Shown: positions 10,287-20,085, counted from the stretch's first letter. The stretch: DNA of 64,000 nt from Methylobacterium amylolyticum (GCF_030700245.1 NZ_JAUYZI010000001.1:62001-126000), one strand, 5' to 3'. Numbers and translations are program-made. Notes: generated by a model not told the origin, from the letters alone.

Positions 10287-10376
10287 GTGCGGTGATCCTT
10301 AAAGTTGCGGATCGCGGCACTCGACCTGTCGTCAGGGAGCGCCGCCGAGTCCGAAAAAATCAGATGACGCGAGAAA

Positions 10377-11126
10377 TCAGATGACCCCCGCCTCGACCTT
10401 GAGCTTCTGGACCAGCTCGGCGGCCGAGCCGACCTTGACGCCGGCCTGACGGCCCGGCGGCTCGGCGGTCTTGAGCACCTTGAGCTTCGGGGTCACGTCG
10501 ACGCCGAGACCCTCGGGGTTCAGCTCGTCGAGCGGCTTCTTCTTGGCCTTCATGATGTTCGGGAGCGAGGCGTAGCGCGGCTCGTTGAGGCGCAGGTCCG
10601 TGGTGACGATCGCCGGGAGCTTCAGGGCGACGGTCTGGAGGCCGCCGTCGACCTCGCGGGTCACGTCGAGGGCGCCCTCGCCCGCCTCGATCTTGTAGGC
10701 GAAGGTGCCCTGCGGCCAGCCGAGCAGGGCGCCGAGCATCTGGCCGGTCTGGTTCGAATCGTCGTCGATCGCCTGCTTCCCGAGGATGACGAGCTGCGGG
10801 CCCTCCTTCTCGACCACCGCCTTGAGGAGCTTGGCCACCGCCAGCGGTTCGCAGTTCACGTCGGTCTTCACGAGGATGGCACGGTCGGCGCCCATGGCCA
10901 GCGCGGTGCGCAGGGTCTCCTGGGCCTGCTGCGGGCCGATCGAGACGGCGACGATCTCGGTGACCGTGCCCTTCTCCTTCAGGCGGATCGCCTCCTCGAC
11001 GGCGATCTCGTCGAACGGGTTCATCGACATCTTGACGTTGGCGAGTTCGACGCCCGAGCCGTCCGCCTTGACGCGGATCTTCACGTTGTAGTCGACGACC
11101 CGCTTGACGGGCACCAGAACCTTCAT
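10377..11126 (-). CDS. etfB: Electron transfer flavoprotein subunit beta
   Basis: 249 residues from ATG 11126, preceded by GGAAGGA. The first residues [19 protein letters not shown] and the segments [18 protein letters not shown] and [17 protein letters not shown] are characteristic of EtfB, which binds AMP and docks partner dehydrogenases. It forms the ETF heterodimer with the next gene. A 207-bp gap separates it from the adenosyltransferase upstream, so it may have its own promoter. Confidence 0.96.
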   Translation of the reverse strand: MKVLVPVKRVVDYNVKIRVKADGSGVELANVKMSMNPFDEIAVEEAIRLKEKGTVTEIVAVSIGPQQAQETLRTALAMGADRAILVKTDVNCEPLAVAKLLKAVVEKEGPQLVILGKQAIDDDSNQTGQMLGALLGWPQGTFAYKIEAGEGALDVTREVDGGLQTVALKLPAIVTTDLRLNEPRYASLPNIMKAKKKPLDELNPEGLGVDVTPKLKVLKTAEPPGRQAGVKVGSAAELVQKLKVEAGVI

Positions 11127-11333
11127 GGCGGTCTCGATCCTTCCCGCGGATTTTCTTGGTCTACGAGGAGCCGGCCCGACAGACAGCGCCGCGCGCGCGA
11201 CGGTCCGGGCCTGCCCAAAGGCGGCGGACCGTAGCGGCCACATTTCCGCCTTGTCAACGCGGGTCCGGAGGCGGCCGTGCAAAAGCCCCGGCGGGCTCGG
11301 GCGGCGCCGGTCCGCGCGCCGTTCGGGGCGGGC

Positions 11334-11906
11334 CTACCGGTTGGCGCCGGGCACCCAGAGCACGTCGTCGGCCCCGTCGCGGTTGGCGGCCCGGCTCGCG
11401 ACGAACAGGAAGTCCGACAGGCGGTTGAGGTAGCGCAGCGCCTCCGGCGACACGGTCTCGCCGTCGCTGTCGGCCAACCGCACCGCGAGCCGCTCGGCGC
11501 GGCGGCAGACCGTGCGCGCGAGGTGCAGGGCGGCGGCGGCCGGCGAGCCGCCGGGCAGGACGAAGGATTTCAGCGCCGGGATCGGGGCGTTCAGCGCGTC
11601 GATGTCGCGCTCGACCCGCTCCACCTGGCTCGCGACGATCCGCAGCGGCTCGTAGGGCAGCGGCTCGGGGGTGGGGGGCGTCGCGAGGTCGGCGCCGAGG
11701 TCGAACAGGTCGTTCTGGATCGCGCCGAGCATCGCGTCGAGCGGCCCCTCCGTATGGAGGCGGGCGAGGCCGATGCAGGCGTTGGTCTCGTCGACGGTGC
11801 CGTAGGTCTCGACCCGCAGGTCGGCCTTCGAGCGGCGCTGCCCGTCGGCCAGCGCGGTCGTGCCCTTGTCGCCGGTGCGCGTGTAGATGCGGTTGAGCTT
11901 GACCAA
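11334..11906 (-). CDS. Corrinoid (cob(I)alamin) adenosyltransferase, PduO type
   Basis: 190 residues. The N-terminal ATP-binding signature YTRTGDKGTTALADGQRRSK and the helical-bundle segment FVLPGGSPAAAALHLARTVCRRAER are diagnostic of PduO-type adenosyltransferases, which make adenosylcobalamin from cob(I)alamin and ATP. In methylotrophs this cofactor serves methylmalonyl- and ethylmalonyl-CoA mutases, which suits the acyl-CoA genes next to it. Confidence 0.93.
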   Translation of the reverse strand: MVKLNRIYTRTGDKGTTALADGQRRSKADLRVETYGTVDETNACIGLARLHTEGPLDAMLGAIQNDLFDLGADLATPPTPEPLPYEPLRIVASQVERVERDIDALNAPIPALKSFVLPGGSPAAAALHLARTVCRRAERLAVRLADSDGETVSPEALRYLNRLSDFLFVASRAANRDGADDVLWVPGANR

Positions 11907-11931
11907 GGGTCCGTCCCGGCGAGAGCCTGTA

Positions 11932-12612
11932 TCAGAACGTGTAGCCGATCTTGCCGCCGAAATTGGTCAGCCCGCGGTTGTTCGCGCAGAGGCCGGCATT
12001 CGACATGTGCTCGACGGTGGCCATCACGCTCCAGCGCTCGGTGATCCGGAAGCCGAGCGCCGCGGCCTCGCGGAACAGGGGCGAGCAGCCCAGCGTGTTG
12101 AAGCCGTAGGGCGTGCCCGCCTTCGGGCCGGTATAGCCGTTGTGGGCCGCGCCGCCGAAGAAGCCGTCGAGGAACAGGCGCCGGCCGAAGGTCTCGGGAA
12201 AGATCTCGATCGTCCAGGTGGCGCCGAGATAGGCGTAGCTGGTGCGGCCGCCGGTGTTGTAGCTGCCGCCGACCGTCGGGCGCGGGACGAAGGCCTGCCA
12301 GAACGGGTCGGCGCTGACGACCGGCTTGGCGAACAGGATCTCGCCGTTGACGTTCGCCTTGCTGAAGCCCGGCACCTTGCCCTCGGCGCTGCCCGGATCC
12401 TGCACCGACCCGCCGATGCGCAGCTCCGAGACGATGCTGAGCGGCTGCACCGGCGCGGCGTAGGCCGCCGGGAGAGACGGTGCATGGGCCGGCACATCGG
12501 CCGCCGCGGCGGGCAGCGCGGCCGCGGCGGCCGCGAGGCCGGCGGCGAGGATGCGCAGGGGGGCGCTGCACAGGGGCGCGCGGTTCAGGGGCGCGCGGTG
12601 AGGGGCGGTCAT
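11932..12612 (-). CDS. Acyloxyacyl hydrolase / lipid A 3-O-deacylase (PagL-like)
   Basis: 226 residues: an alanine-rich signal peptide ending near AAAADV, then an outer-membrane barrel with strand-like segments ending in NFGGKIGYTF, a terminal aromatic as expected for barrel assembly. The catalytic His-Ser pair of PagL is visible in VEHMSNAGLC. The family removes the 3-O acyl chain of lipid A and so alters the outer membrane. It sits between the adenosyltransferase and the twin-transmembrane gene. Confidence 0.8.
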   Translation of the reverse strand: MTAPHRAPLNRAPLCSAPLRILAAGLAAAAAALPAAAADVPAHAPSLPAAYAAPVQPLSIVSELRIGGSVQDPGSAEGKVPGFSKANVNGEILFAKPVVSADPFWQAFVPRPTVGGSYNTGGRTSYAYLGATWTIEIFPETFGRRLFLDGFFGGAAHNGYTGPKAGTPYGFNTLGCSPLFREAAALGFRITERWSVMATVEHMSNAGLCANNRGLTNFGGKIGYTF

Positions 12613-12789
12613 GCGGGCTCGGCCGTGCGGCGTGGCTCAAGTGGCGTCGGCCGAGCCTAGCACGCGCTCCGCCGGGGTCGGCGGCCGATCATCCGGCCCG
12701 CGGCCGGAAAGGCGCGCGGTGCGGCGCCGGGGTCACACCCGCAGAGGTCGCACATGGGGGGTCACACATGCCGGGTCACACACGCGGGA

Positions 12790-12975
12790 TCAGGCGGTCC
12801 GCCACCAGACGACGCCCATGATGACCAGGATCGCCACGAATTGCAGCAGGACGCGCAGGCGCATCAGCTTCTGCGAGAGGTTGGCGCTGCCGCCGCGCAT
12901 CATGTTGGCGAGGCCGAGGACGAGGACCACGGCCACCGCGAGGCAGGCGACGAGGACGAGGGAGTTGGAGGACAT
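12790..12975 (-). CDS. Twin transmembrane protein (small, HIG1-like)
   Basis: 61 residues with two hydrophobic helices (LVLVACLAVAVVLVLGL and LLQFVAILVIMGVVWW) joined by a basic loop, MMRGGSANLSQKLMRLR. This matches the small 'twin transmembrane' family commonly found at the head of the adenosyltransferase-etfBA cluster in alphaproteobacteria. The role is unknown; its recurrence suggests a membrane link to respiratory electron flow. Confidence 0.75.
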   Translation of the reverse strand: MSSNSLVLVACLAVAVVLVLGLANMMRGGSANLSQKLMRLRVLLQFVAILVIMGVVWWRTA

Positions 12976-13127
12976 CGGGACCGTTCCGGTGGCGGGCGGC
13001 AGCGACGCGGCCCGGCGACGGCGCGCGGTATAGCGCGGGCGCGCCGCGTCGTCCCGCGGCCATCCGCGCGCCCGGCGCGCGCGACGGTTCGGACGCGATT
13101 CGAGGCGCAGGCCGCCCGCCGGACCGC

Positions 13128-13901
13128 TCAGTGGCGCGCCACCTCCTGCTGCCGGGCGGGGGCCGGGCCGGCCTCGGCGAAGTGCAGCTCGACGGCGCGG
13201 CCCGCCTCGGGCGGATCGACGAGGTGGGCGCGGAAGCGCGCGGTCTCGCCGCTGCCCAGCACGGCGCGCGGCGCGGGGGCGGCGAAGGTCCGGACGGCGC
13301 GCCCCGCCGCGTTGCGGATCTCGACCGAGAGGGGGGGCACCGGCACGTCGGCGCGCCCGACGCCGACGAGATCGCCCTCGACCACCAGCTCGGCCGGCCG
13401 CGCGCCCTCGGCCGGGTTGGCGAACGCCACCACGTCGCGGATCTCGATGCCGCGCAGGTTCACCGGCAGCCCGATCCGGGCGTAGAGCCCGGCCGCCTGG
13501 GGCACCGCGCGCACCACGCTCTCGCGGGCGAGGCAGGCGAGCGGCAGGGCCGCCAGCACGACGAGGCCCGCCGCGAGCGCCGGCGACGGGCCGCGCCACG
13601 CGCGCCGCCGCGCCGCGGGCTTGGATCGCCGCGCCGCGCGCGGTGCCGGCTCGGCGGGCGTCTCGGCCTCCGGCCCGGCGGCCGCGCGGACCGCGGCGGA
13701 GGCCTCCGTCCAGGCCGCGTCCGCGACCGGGTCGGGCTCGGCCGCAACCTCGAGTTCGGCCGCGTGGGCGGCGAGCGCCTCGCCCGGGGTGATGAACCAC
13801 GTCTCGCGGCAGGCCGCGCAGCGCACCGAGCGGCCCTCCAGGCCGACCCGGGCGGCGTCGATCCGGTACTCGCTGGCGCAGGTCGGGCAGGTGATCAGCA
13901 T
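13128..13901 (-). CDS. MJ0042-type zinc-ribbon membrane protein
   Basis: 257 residues. It starts with a zinc ribbon (CPTC at about 5-8 and CAAC at about 28-31) within ITCPTCASEYRIDAARVG. A charged, proline-rich linker, one transmembrane helix (ALAAGLVVLAALPLACLA) and a C-terminal extracytoplasmic domain with beta-rich segments follow (DUF3426-like, ending in a charged tail). The family is common next to ftsE in this order but has no known function. It is divergent from ftsE. Confidence 0.8.
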   Translation of the reverse strand: MLITCPTCASEYRIDAARVGLEGRSVRCAACRETWFITPGEALAAHAAELEVAAEPDPVADAAWTEASAAVRAAAGPEAETPAEPAPRAARRSKPAARRRAWRGPSPALAAGLVVLAALPLACLARESVVRAVPQAAGLYARIGLPVNLRGIEIRDVVAFANPAEGARPAELVVEGDLVGVGRADVPVPPLSVEIRNAAGRAVRTFAAPAPRAVLGSGETARFRAHLVDPPEAGRAVELHFAEAGPAPARQQEVARH

Positions 13902-14057
13902 ACGCGGAACGCTCGCGGCGGAGGGTCCGCACCGGAGGGCACCGGCAAACCCCTTGAGAAACCGTGCCCGAACAGGGTTAACCTCGCGTGAAGCGGCCGC
14001 CGCGCGGGCGGCCTTGAAAACGCCGGCCGGTGCGGCGATGGCGGGCGGGACGATCGG

Positions 14058-14786
14058 ATGTCCGGTGGGGCGGCCTTGAACATACAGGCGAGCATGAAGA
14101 GCCTGCTGCCCGGCGCGGAACGACCCGTGGTGCAGTTCGAGAACGTCGGCATGCGCTACGGGCTCGGGCCGGAGGTGCTGTCGGACGTGAGCTTCCGCAT
14201 CGCCCCGCGCTCGTTCCAGTTCCTCACCGGCCCCTCCGGCGCCGGCAAGACCACGCTGCTGCGGCTGATCCTGCTCTCGGTCCGGCCGACGCGCGGCCTC
14301 GTCTCGGTGTTCGGCGAGGAGGTCGCGGGCATCTCCAGCCAGAAGCTCACCGGCCTGCGGCGGCGGATGGGCGTGGTGTTCCAGGATTTCCGCCTGCTCG
14401 ACCACCTCACCACCTACGAGAACGTGGCGCTGCCCCTGCGCGTCCAGGGCCGGCAGGAGACGAGCTACCGGGCCGAGGTGGTCGAATTGCTGCGCTGGGT
14501 GGGCCTCGGCGAGCGCATGCACGCCCTGCCCCCGCTCCTGTCGGGCGGCGAGAAGCAGCGCGCGGCCATCGCCCGCGCGCTGATCGCCCGGCCCGACCTG
14601 CTGCTCGCCGACGAGCCCACCGGCAACGTCGATCCCGGGCTGGGCCGGCGGCTGCTGCGCCTGTTCCTGGAACTGAACAAGCTCGGGACCTCGGTGATCA
14701 TCGCCACCCACGATTTCGGCATCATGGACGCCGTCGACGCCCGCCGCATGGTGCTGGGCGAAGGCCGGCTGCGGGTCGAGGAATGA
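14058..14786 (+). CDS. ftsE: Cell division ATP-binding protein FtsE
   Basis: 242 residues. Walker A GPSGAGKTT, the Q-loop region VVFQDFRLLDHL, the ABC signature LSGGEKQR and Walker B LLLADEPTGNVDP are all present. FtsE pairs with FtsX to control amidase activation at the septum. The start may instead be ATG 14094, which would drop twelve residues. Its stop overlaps the ftsX start (ATGA), indicating translational coupling. Confidence 0.93.
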   Translation: MSGGAALNIQASMKSLLPGAERPVVQFENVGMRYGLGPEVLSDVSFRIAPRSFQFLTGPSGAGKTTLLRLILLSVRPTRGLVSVFGEEVAGISSQKLTGLRRRMGVVFQDFRLLDHLTTYENVALPLRVQGRQETSYRAEVVELLRWVGLGERMHALPPLLSGGEKQRAAIARALIARPDLLLADEPTGNVDPGLGRRLLRLFLELNKLGTSVIIATHDFGIMDAVDARRMVLGEGRLRVEE

Positions 14787-15748
14787 GCACCGAAACCGAG
14801 ACGCGGCCCCGGGCCGCGGCCGCCGCGCCGGCCGACCCGGGCCTGCCGGCCAACTTGCGGCGCAACGCCCCGCTGGTGCCCACCGACACCTCCGCGGGCC
14901 GCTCGCTCGCCGCGGTCATCGCCATCCTCACCTTCCTCGCCGGCCTGTGCGCGGGGGCGGCGGAGATCGTCGCCTCGAACGCCGCCCAGTGGCAGGGCAG
15001 CGTCGCGCAGGAGGTGACGATCCAGGTCCGGCCCGGGCCGGGCCGCGACGTCGACGCCGACCTCGCCCGCGCCGAGTCGATCGCCCGCTCGGAGCCCGGC
15101 ATCGGCGAGGCGCGGGTGTTCTCCAAGTCCGAGGCCGAGCGTCTGCTGGAGCCGTGGCTCGGCAGCGGCCTCGACCTGTCCGACCTTCCGGTCCCCCGCC
15201 TGATCGCGCTCCGGCTCGGCGGCGGCCAGACCGCCGACCTGAAGCGGCTGCGCACCCGGCTGACCGAGGCGCTGCCGGGAGTGGCGAGCCTCGACGACCA
15301 CGCCCTCTGGCTCCAGCGCCTCTCCACCGCGGCCGGGGCCTTCGTCGGGCTCGGCATCGGCGTCGTGGTGCTGGTGCTGGTGGCGACCGGGCTCGCCGTG
15401 ACCTTCGCGACCCGCGGGGCGATGGCCGGCAACCGCGAGGTGGTCGAGGTGCTGCACTTCGTCGGCGCCGACGACGACTTCATCGCCCGCTCCTTCCAGC
15501 GCCGCTTCTTCGGCCTGGGCCTGCGCGGCGGCGCGATCGGCGCCGGGCTCGCCATCCTCGCCTTCGCGCTGGCCGGCCTGCTGGCCCGGGCCGCCCGGTC
15601 CGGCCCGGCGGGCCAGGAGATCGAGGCGCTGTTCGGGACGTTCAGCGTCGGGTGGCGCGGCTACGCCAGCGTCATCCTGATCGGGGTCATCGCCTCCCTG
15701 GTCACGGGCGTGGTCTCCCGCCTGACCGTGCGGCGTTTCCTCGCGTGA
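14783..15748 (+). CDS. ftsX: Cell division permease FtsX
   Basis: 321 residues: a cytoplasmic N-terminus, a first helix (AAVIAILTFLAGLCAGAAEI), a large periplasmic domain, then three C-terminal helices including VGLGIGVVVLVLVATGLAVTF. This is the FtsX layout. The protein shares its operon with ftsE through a 4-bp overlap and should form the septal FtsEX complex. Confidence 0.92.
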   Translation: MSTETETRPRAAAAAPADPGLPANLRRNAPLVPTDTSAGRSLAAVIAILTFLAGLCAGAAEIVASNAAQWQGSVAQEVTIQVRPGPGRDVDADLARAESIARSEPGIGEARVFSKSEAERLLEPWLGSGLDLSDLPVPRLIALRLGGGQTADLKRLRTRLTEALPGVASLDDHALWLQRLSTAAGAFVGLGIGVVVLVLVATGLAVTFATRGAMAGNREVVEVLHFVGADDDFIARSFQRRFFGLGLRGGAIGAGLAILAFALAGLLARAARSGPAGQEIEALFGTFSVGWRGYASVILIGVIASLVTGVVSRLTVRRFLA

Positions 15749-15884
15749 GGTTTGCGAGGCGCGGCGGACGAAGCGCGATCCCGGCGCGTTAACCATCCGG
15801 AAACCTCTGGAGGCGGTTGATGCGCGGGTCGATCGGACGGGGGCCGCCACTCGGTCGCCGCAATCGGCGCTAGTCTTCCGGAGG

Positions 15885-16673
15885 ATGAACCCGCGTATGA
15901 CGCGCGCGCCCGCACCGAACGCGATCGAGGTCCTCGGCTGGGCTTGGCACCAGCGCGCGGTGCCGGCGCGGCGGGTCCCCGCCCCGGCGCCGGGGCGCAC
16001 CCGGGTCGCCGCCCGGCTCGGTCTCGCGGCCTCGACCCTCGGCATCCTCGGCTTCCTCGGCGGGTTCCTCGCCTTCGTGGACGCCCTCCAGCGGGTCGAG
16101 CGCCTGCCGGAGGGGCGCGCCGACGGGATCGTCGCCCTGACGGGGGGCGCCCAGCGCATCGGCGACGCGATCGACCTCCTGGCCGGCGGCTACGGCCGGC
16201 GCCTGCTGATCACCGGGGTGAACGAGCGCACGAGCCGCGACGAGATCGCCCGGCTCAACCCGACGCAGCGCACGCTGATCGCCTGCTGCGTCGATCTCGA
16301 CTACCGGGCGCGCAACACGATCGGCAACGCCATTGAGACCCGCCGCTGGATGCGCGCGCACCGCTTCAGCACGGTCACGGTGGTGACCTCGAACTACCAC
16401 ATGCCGCGCACCCTGATTGAGCTGGACCACGCCCTTCAGGACAGCGAGCGGGTGGTGCCGCACGCCGTGGTCGCGGAGAGCTTCGATCCCGACCGCTGGT
16501 GGCAGAGCCTGCCCGCGGCACGGCTGCTCGCCTCGGAATACGTGAAGTTCCTGGTGAGCTGGGTGCGGACCCGGTTCGAGGACGATCCCGAGCGCTCGCG
16601 GGCCGCGATCCTGATCGGGCGCGGCAAGCCGGTGAAGATGGTGGCCGAGCCGCTGATCCGGACCGCGAACTGA
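15885..16673 (+). CDS. YdcF family (DUF218) membrane protein
   Basis: 262 residues with one N-terminal transmembrane helix (LGLAASTLGILGFLGGFLAFV) and a DUF218 domain. The domain is shown by ADGIVALTGGAQR, RLLITGV, RNTIGNAIETRRWM and VVTSNYHMPRT. DUF218 proteins such as SanA and ElyC act in envelope or peptidoglycan precursor homeostasis. It follows ftsX by 136 bp, a common arrangement, and may share its transcript. Confidence 0.85.
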   Translation: MNPRMTRAPAPNAIEVLGWAWHQRAVPARRVPAPAPGRTRVAARLGLAASTLGILGFLGGFLAFVDALQRVERLPEGRADGIVALTGGAQRIGDAIDLLAGGYGRRLLITGVNERTSRDEIARLNPTQRTLIACCVDLDYRARNTIGNAIETRRWMRAHRFSTVTVVTSNYHMPRTLIELDHALQDSERVVPHAVVAESFDPDRWWQSLPAARLLASEYVKFLVSWVRTRFEDDPERSRAAILIGRGKPVKMVAEPLIRTAN

Positions 16674-16710
16674 CGCGCCCCGGCCGCGGCCGGCCCCGGC
16701 GACCGACCCC

Positions 16711-17034
16711 TCAGGATTTCGGGCAGCGGGTCCGGACGGCGGTGGCGAACTCCTTCTCCGAACCCTGGACCTGCGCGAGACGGCTCGTGCGCTCCGAGCC
16801 GGACAGGCAGCGGGCGTAGACGCCGGCCACCCGCCGCATCGTCTCCACGTGGCGCCGCCAGATGCGGCAGCTCTTCGCGTCGTCGCCGTCGGCCTGTTCG
16901 AGCTGGTCGATCGCCTGCCGCTGCATCGATTGCGCCACCAGCAGGTCGCGCGCGCAGGTGGCGTCGCCCCCCTGGGCGCGGGCTTGTCCGGACAGGGCGA
17001 GGGCCAGCAGGGCCGCCGGGAGGGCCGCGCGCAT
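16711..17034 (-). CDS. Small secreted protein, hypothetical
   Basis: 107 residues with a clear signal peptide (MRAALPAALLALALSGQARA) and a helical mature part with four cysteines, in CARDLL, SCRIW, RCLSG and RCPKS, which could form two disulfides. Its start overlaps the ptsN stop (TGATG), so the two are translated as a pair. I do not recognise the family. Confidence 0.6.
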   Translation of the reverse strand: MRAALPAALLALALSGQARAQGGDATCARDLLVAQSMQRQAIDQLEQADGDDAKSCRIWRRHVETMRRVAGVYARCLSGSERTSRLAQVQGSEKEFATAVRTRCPKS

Positions 17035-17501
17035 CAGGCGGCCTGGGGCGCGGTGGAGCGCGTGAGCAGCGCGTAGAGCGCGCTCGCGTCCCGGGCCGCG
17101 CGGATGCTCGCGAGCATCCCCGGCTCGCGCAGGATGCGGGCCACCTGCGCCAGCGCCTTCAGGTGGTCGGCGCCGGCCCCTTCCGGCGCCAGCAGCAGGA
17201 AGGCGATGTCCACCGGCTGGCCGTCGAGCGCCTCGAAATCCACCGGGCGGTCGAACCGCGCGAACAGTCCGAACAGCCGGTCGAGCCCCGGCAGCTTGCC
17301 GTGCGGGATCGCCACGCCGTCGCCCACCCCGGTCGAGCCGAGCCGCTCGCGCTGGAGCAGGGTGTCGAACACCGGCCGCTCCCCCAGCACCGGCAGACGG
17401 CGCACCGCCTGGGCGGCCAGATCCTGCAACACCTGCTTCTTCGCGCGGGCACGCAGGGAGGGCACCACCGATTCGGGGTCGAGAAACTCGAGAACTGGCA
17501 T
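17034..17501 (-). CDS. ptsN: PTS IIA-like nitrogen regulatory protein PtsN
   Basis: 155 residues. The phosphorylatable histidine sits in GVAIPHGKLPGL, and the fold is that of EIIA-Ntr (LLLAPEGAGADHLKALAQVARIL). It belongs to the PtsP-PtsO-PtsN phosphorelay, which affects potassium transport, nitrogen control and stress. As usual in proteobacteria it lies downstream of hpf on the same strand, after a 147-bp gap. Confidence 0.92.
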   Translation of the reverse strand: MPVLEFLDPESVVPSLRARAKKQVLQDLAAQAVRRLPVLGERPVFDTLLQRERLGSTGVGDGVAIPHGKLPGLDRLFGLFARFDRPVDFEALDGQPVDIAFLLLAPEGAGADHLKALAQVARILREPGMLASIRAARDASALYALLTRSTAPQAA

Positions 17502-17648
17502 CGAACGTCCGTCGCCCCGTCGACCGGGATCACCGCGGAACCGGTTTGCTCGCGGGGACCCGGCTCTCCCTCTCGGTGAGGAGCCGCCCCCGCGGGTCAA
17601 TGGCCCGGCGAAGCGCCGGTTCCGGCTCCGTTCCGCGCGGATGCGGGA

Positions 17649-18242
17649 TCAGGCGCCGGATGTCGGCGGGTCGACCCAACCGATCGCCCCGTCGCTGCGC
17701 CGGTATACGACGTTGACGCGGCCCGTGCCAGCGTGGACGAACACGACGACGGGCGATCCGGTCATGTCCAGGGCGGTCACCGCCTCGCCGACCGTGCGGC
17801 GCTCCAGGGTGCGGGTGCTCTCCGCCACGATCGGCGGATGCGCGTCGCCGTCGACCTCCGGCTCCGGGTCGTCGTCCTCGGGCGCGGCGAACACCGCGTA
17901 GGCGGCCTCGACCGCCGCGTCGCCCGGACCGGTCGCGTGCTCCTTCAGCCGGTGCTTGTAGCGGCGCAGCCGCGTCTCCAGCCGGTCGGCGGTCTGCTCG
18001 AAGCTCGCCCGCGGATCGTGCGCCGAGCTGGCCGCCTCGATGGTCAGCCCCGAGACGAGATGCAGGACGCAGTCGGTGCGGAAGGCCGTGCCGTCCCGGC
18101 GCAGGGTGACGTGGCCGGCGCAGGAATCCTTCATGTGCGTGTCCATGTACTTCGCCAGCGTCGCGGACATCCGCTCCTCGACGCGGCTGCGCAGGCTCTC
18201 CCCGAGATCCACGCCGTGGCCCGTGACACGCAACGACCGCAT
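17649..18242 (-). CDS. hpf: Ribosome hibernation-promoting factor, long form
   Basis: 197 residues. The N-terminal ribosome-binding domain starts MRSLRVTGHGVDLGESLRSR and includes RLETRLRRYKHRLKEH. A linker and a C-terminal dimerisation domain (GEAVTALDMTGSPVVVFVHAGTGRVNVVYRRSDGAIGWVDP) identify the long HPF that forms 100S ribosome dimers in stationary phase. The length is normal. Confidence 0.95.
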   Translation of the reverse strand: MRSLRVTGHGVDLGESLRSRVEERMSATLAKYMDTHMKDSCAGHVTLRRDGTAFRTDCVLHLVSGLTIEAASSAHDPRASFEQTADRLETRLRRYKHRLKEHATGPGDAAVEAAYAVFAAPEDDDPEPEVDGDAHPPIVAESTRTLERRTVGEAVTALDMTGSPVVVFVHAGTGRVNVVYRRSDGAIGWVDPPTSGA

Positions 18243-18418
18243 GCTGCCTCCCTTTCGATGCCGTGGGTCGAATTAGAGAGCCGACTTTCCGGAAGTCAAC
18301 GGACGCCGGGCCGAGGCCGGGCCCGGCTTAAGCTGGGGTTCAGCCGCCCTTCCGGTATAGGGGACGCGACCCGCCGGAGACCACGCCCCGCATGATGCCG
18401 CCGCAGCACGGAGATCCC

Positions 18419-19978
18419 ATGGAGGGCCGCGAGACCGGCGCGACGCGCCGCGCCGTGCTGGCCGCAGCCGCCGGGGGCGCCCTGGCGTCCGTCCTGCCGT
18501 CCGCCGCCCGCGCGGCCGACGAGAAGGCTCCGGCCCTCCCCGGGGCCGGCGAGGCGTTCGAGCCCAACACGCTCGCCGCGCTGGCCCGCGCCCGCGCCGC
18601 CGCACCCTACGCGCCGCCGCGCTTCGACGACCTGCCCGGCGCGCTCAAGGACCTGCCGCAGGAGCGCTACGAGGCGATCCGCGCCGCGCCGGAGGCGATC
18701 GCCTGGGCGGGGGACGGCCTCGGCTACGAGCTGGAGCCGCTGCTGCGCGGCTCGATCTTCGCCCGGCCCGTCGCCCTGTACCTCGTGGAGGGCGGGCTGG
18801 TGCGGCCCCTCGCCTACGACCGCGCCCGCTTCACGATGGACGGCGCGGCCCTGCCCGAGCTGCCGGCCGAGGCCGCCTTCTCGGGCTTCCGCCTGCGCGC
18901 CCGGTTCGACGACGGGGCCGAACTGTCCGAGTTCGCCCTGTTCCAGGGGGGCTCGTTCTTCCGCCTCGTGGCCCGGGGACAGGGCTACGGGGTCACGGCG
19001 CGGGCCCTGGCGCTGCGCCCGGCCGACGCGCGCGGCGAGGAGTTCCCCCTGTTCCGCGCCCTGTTCGTCGAGCGCCCGACGCCGGGCAGGCCGATCGTGG
19101 TCCACGCCCTGGTCGAGTCCGAGTCGGCCGCGGCGGCCCTGCGCCTCACCCTGGCGCCGGGCCGCGACGCGTCGCGGGCGGAGATCGAGGCCACCGTCTT
19201 CGCCCGCACCGACATCGACCACCTCGGGCTCGGCGGCATGCAGGGCAGCTACCTGTTCGGCACCCTCGACCGGCGCGGCGTCGACGACCTGCGCGTGGCC
19301 GCCCGGTCCACCGAGGGGCTGGCCATCCGCAACGGCGCCGGTGAGCCGATCTGGCGGCCGGTGCACAACCCCGACACGCTCCAGGTCTCCGCCTTCGTCG
19401 ACCGCGGCCCGAAGGGCTTCGGGCTGATGCAGCGCGCCCGCGCCTACGCCGACTTCGAGGACGACGTGAACCACTGGGAGTGGCGCCCCACCCTGTGGCT
19501 GGAGCCGGCCGGCGACTGGGGCGAGGGCGCGGTGACGCTGCTGGAGATCCCGAGCGACGCCGCGCGCAACGAGAACGTGCTGGCCTACTGGCGCCCGAAG
19601 GCGCCGCTGGCGAAGGGCGGCGAGCTGCGCTTCGCCTGTCGCCAGCGCTGGGACTGGGGCTGGCCGGACCCGCTGCCGCCGGATCTCGCGCGGGTCACCG
19701 GCAGCCGCGGCGGGCGCGGGTCGGGCGGCAACCGCCGCCTGTTCGCGGTGGACTTCTCCGGGGACGCCTTGGCTCTGCCGGGCCCGCTCGAACCCGCGCT
19801 GTCCGCCTCGGCCGGGACGATCACCCGCCGCAGCGTGTACAGCTATCCGGAGCGCAAGACCCTGCGCGTGCTGTTCGAGCTCGATCCCGGCAGCGAGCGC
19901 GCGAGCGAGCTGCGCCTGGAGCTGCGGCGGGGCGAGGCGCGGGCCAGCGAGATCTGGCTCTACCGCTGGACGCCGTGA
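18419..19978 (+). CDS. mdoG: Periplasmic glucan biosynthesis protein MdoG/OpgG
   Basis: 519 residues from ATG 18419, chosen because GGAG lies just upstream; ATG 18392 would add nine residues. The N-terminus has a twin-arginine-like signal (RRAVLAAAAGGALA). The body is the MdoG domain (FDDLPGALKDLPQERYEAIR, GGMQGSYLFG, HNPDTLQVSAF), which acts in synthesis of osmoregulated periplasmic glucans. It is followed by mdoH after 107 bp, as expected. Confidence 0.93.
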   Translation: MEGRETGATRRAVLAAAAGGALASVLPSAARAADEKAPALPGAGEAFEPNTLAALARARAAAPYAPPRFDDLPGALKDLPQERYEAIRAAPEAIAWAGDGLGYELEPLLRGSIFARPVALYLVEGGLVRPLAYDRARFTMDGAALPELPAEAAFSGFRLRARFDDGAELSEFALFQGGSFFRLVARGQGYGVTARALALRPADARGEEFPLFRALFVERPTPGRPIVVHALVESESAAAALRLTLAPGRDASRAEIEATVFARTDIDHLGLGGMQGSYLFGTLDRRGVDDLRVAARSTEGLAIRNGAGEPIWRPVHNPDTLQVSAFVDRGPKGFGLMQRARAYADFEDDVNHWEWRPTLWLEPAGDWGEGAVTLLEIPSDAARNENVLAYWRPKAPLAKGGELRFACRQRWDWGWPDPLPPDLARVTGSRGGRGSGGNRRLFAVDFSGDALALPGPLEPALSASAGTITRRSVYSYPERKTLRVLFELDPGSERASELRLELRRGEARASEIWLYRWTP

Positions 19979-20085
19979 GCGGCCACGGGGCGCGGACGAT
20001 CGTCCCGCCCCGCGGGCCGGGGCCGGTTCGACCATTTGCCGTCCTGCCGCGTTCCGAGGCTACAACCACAGGAAGCCCGCCCGCC

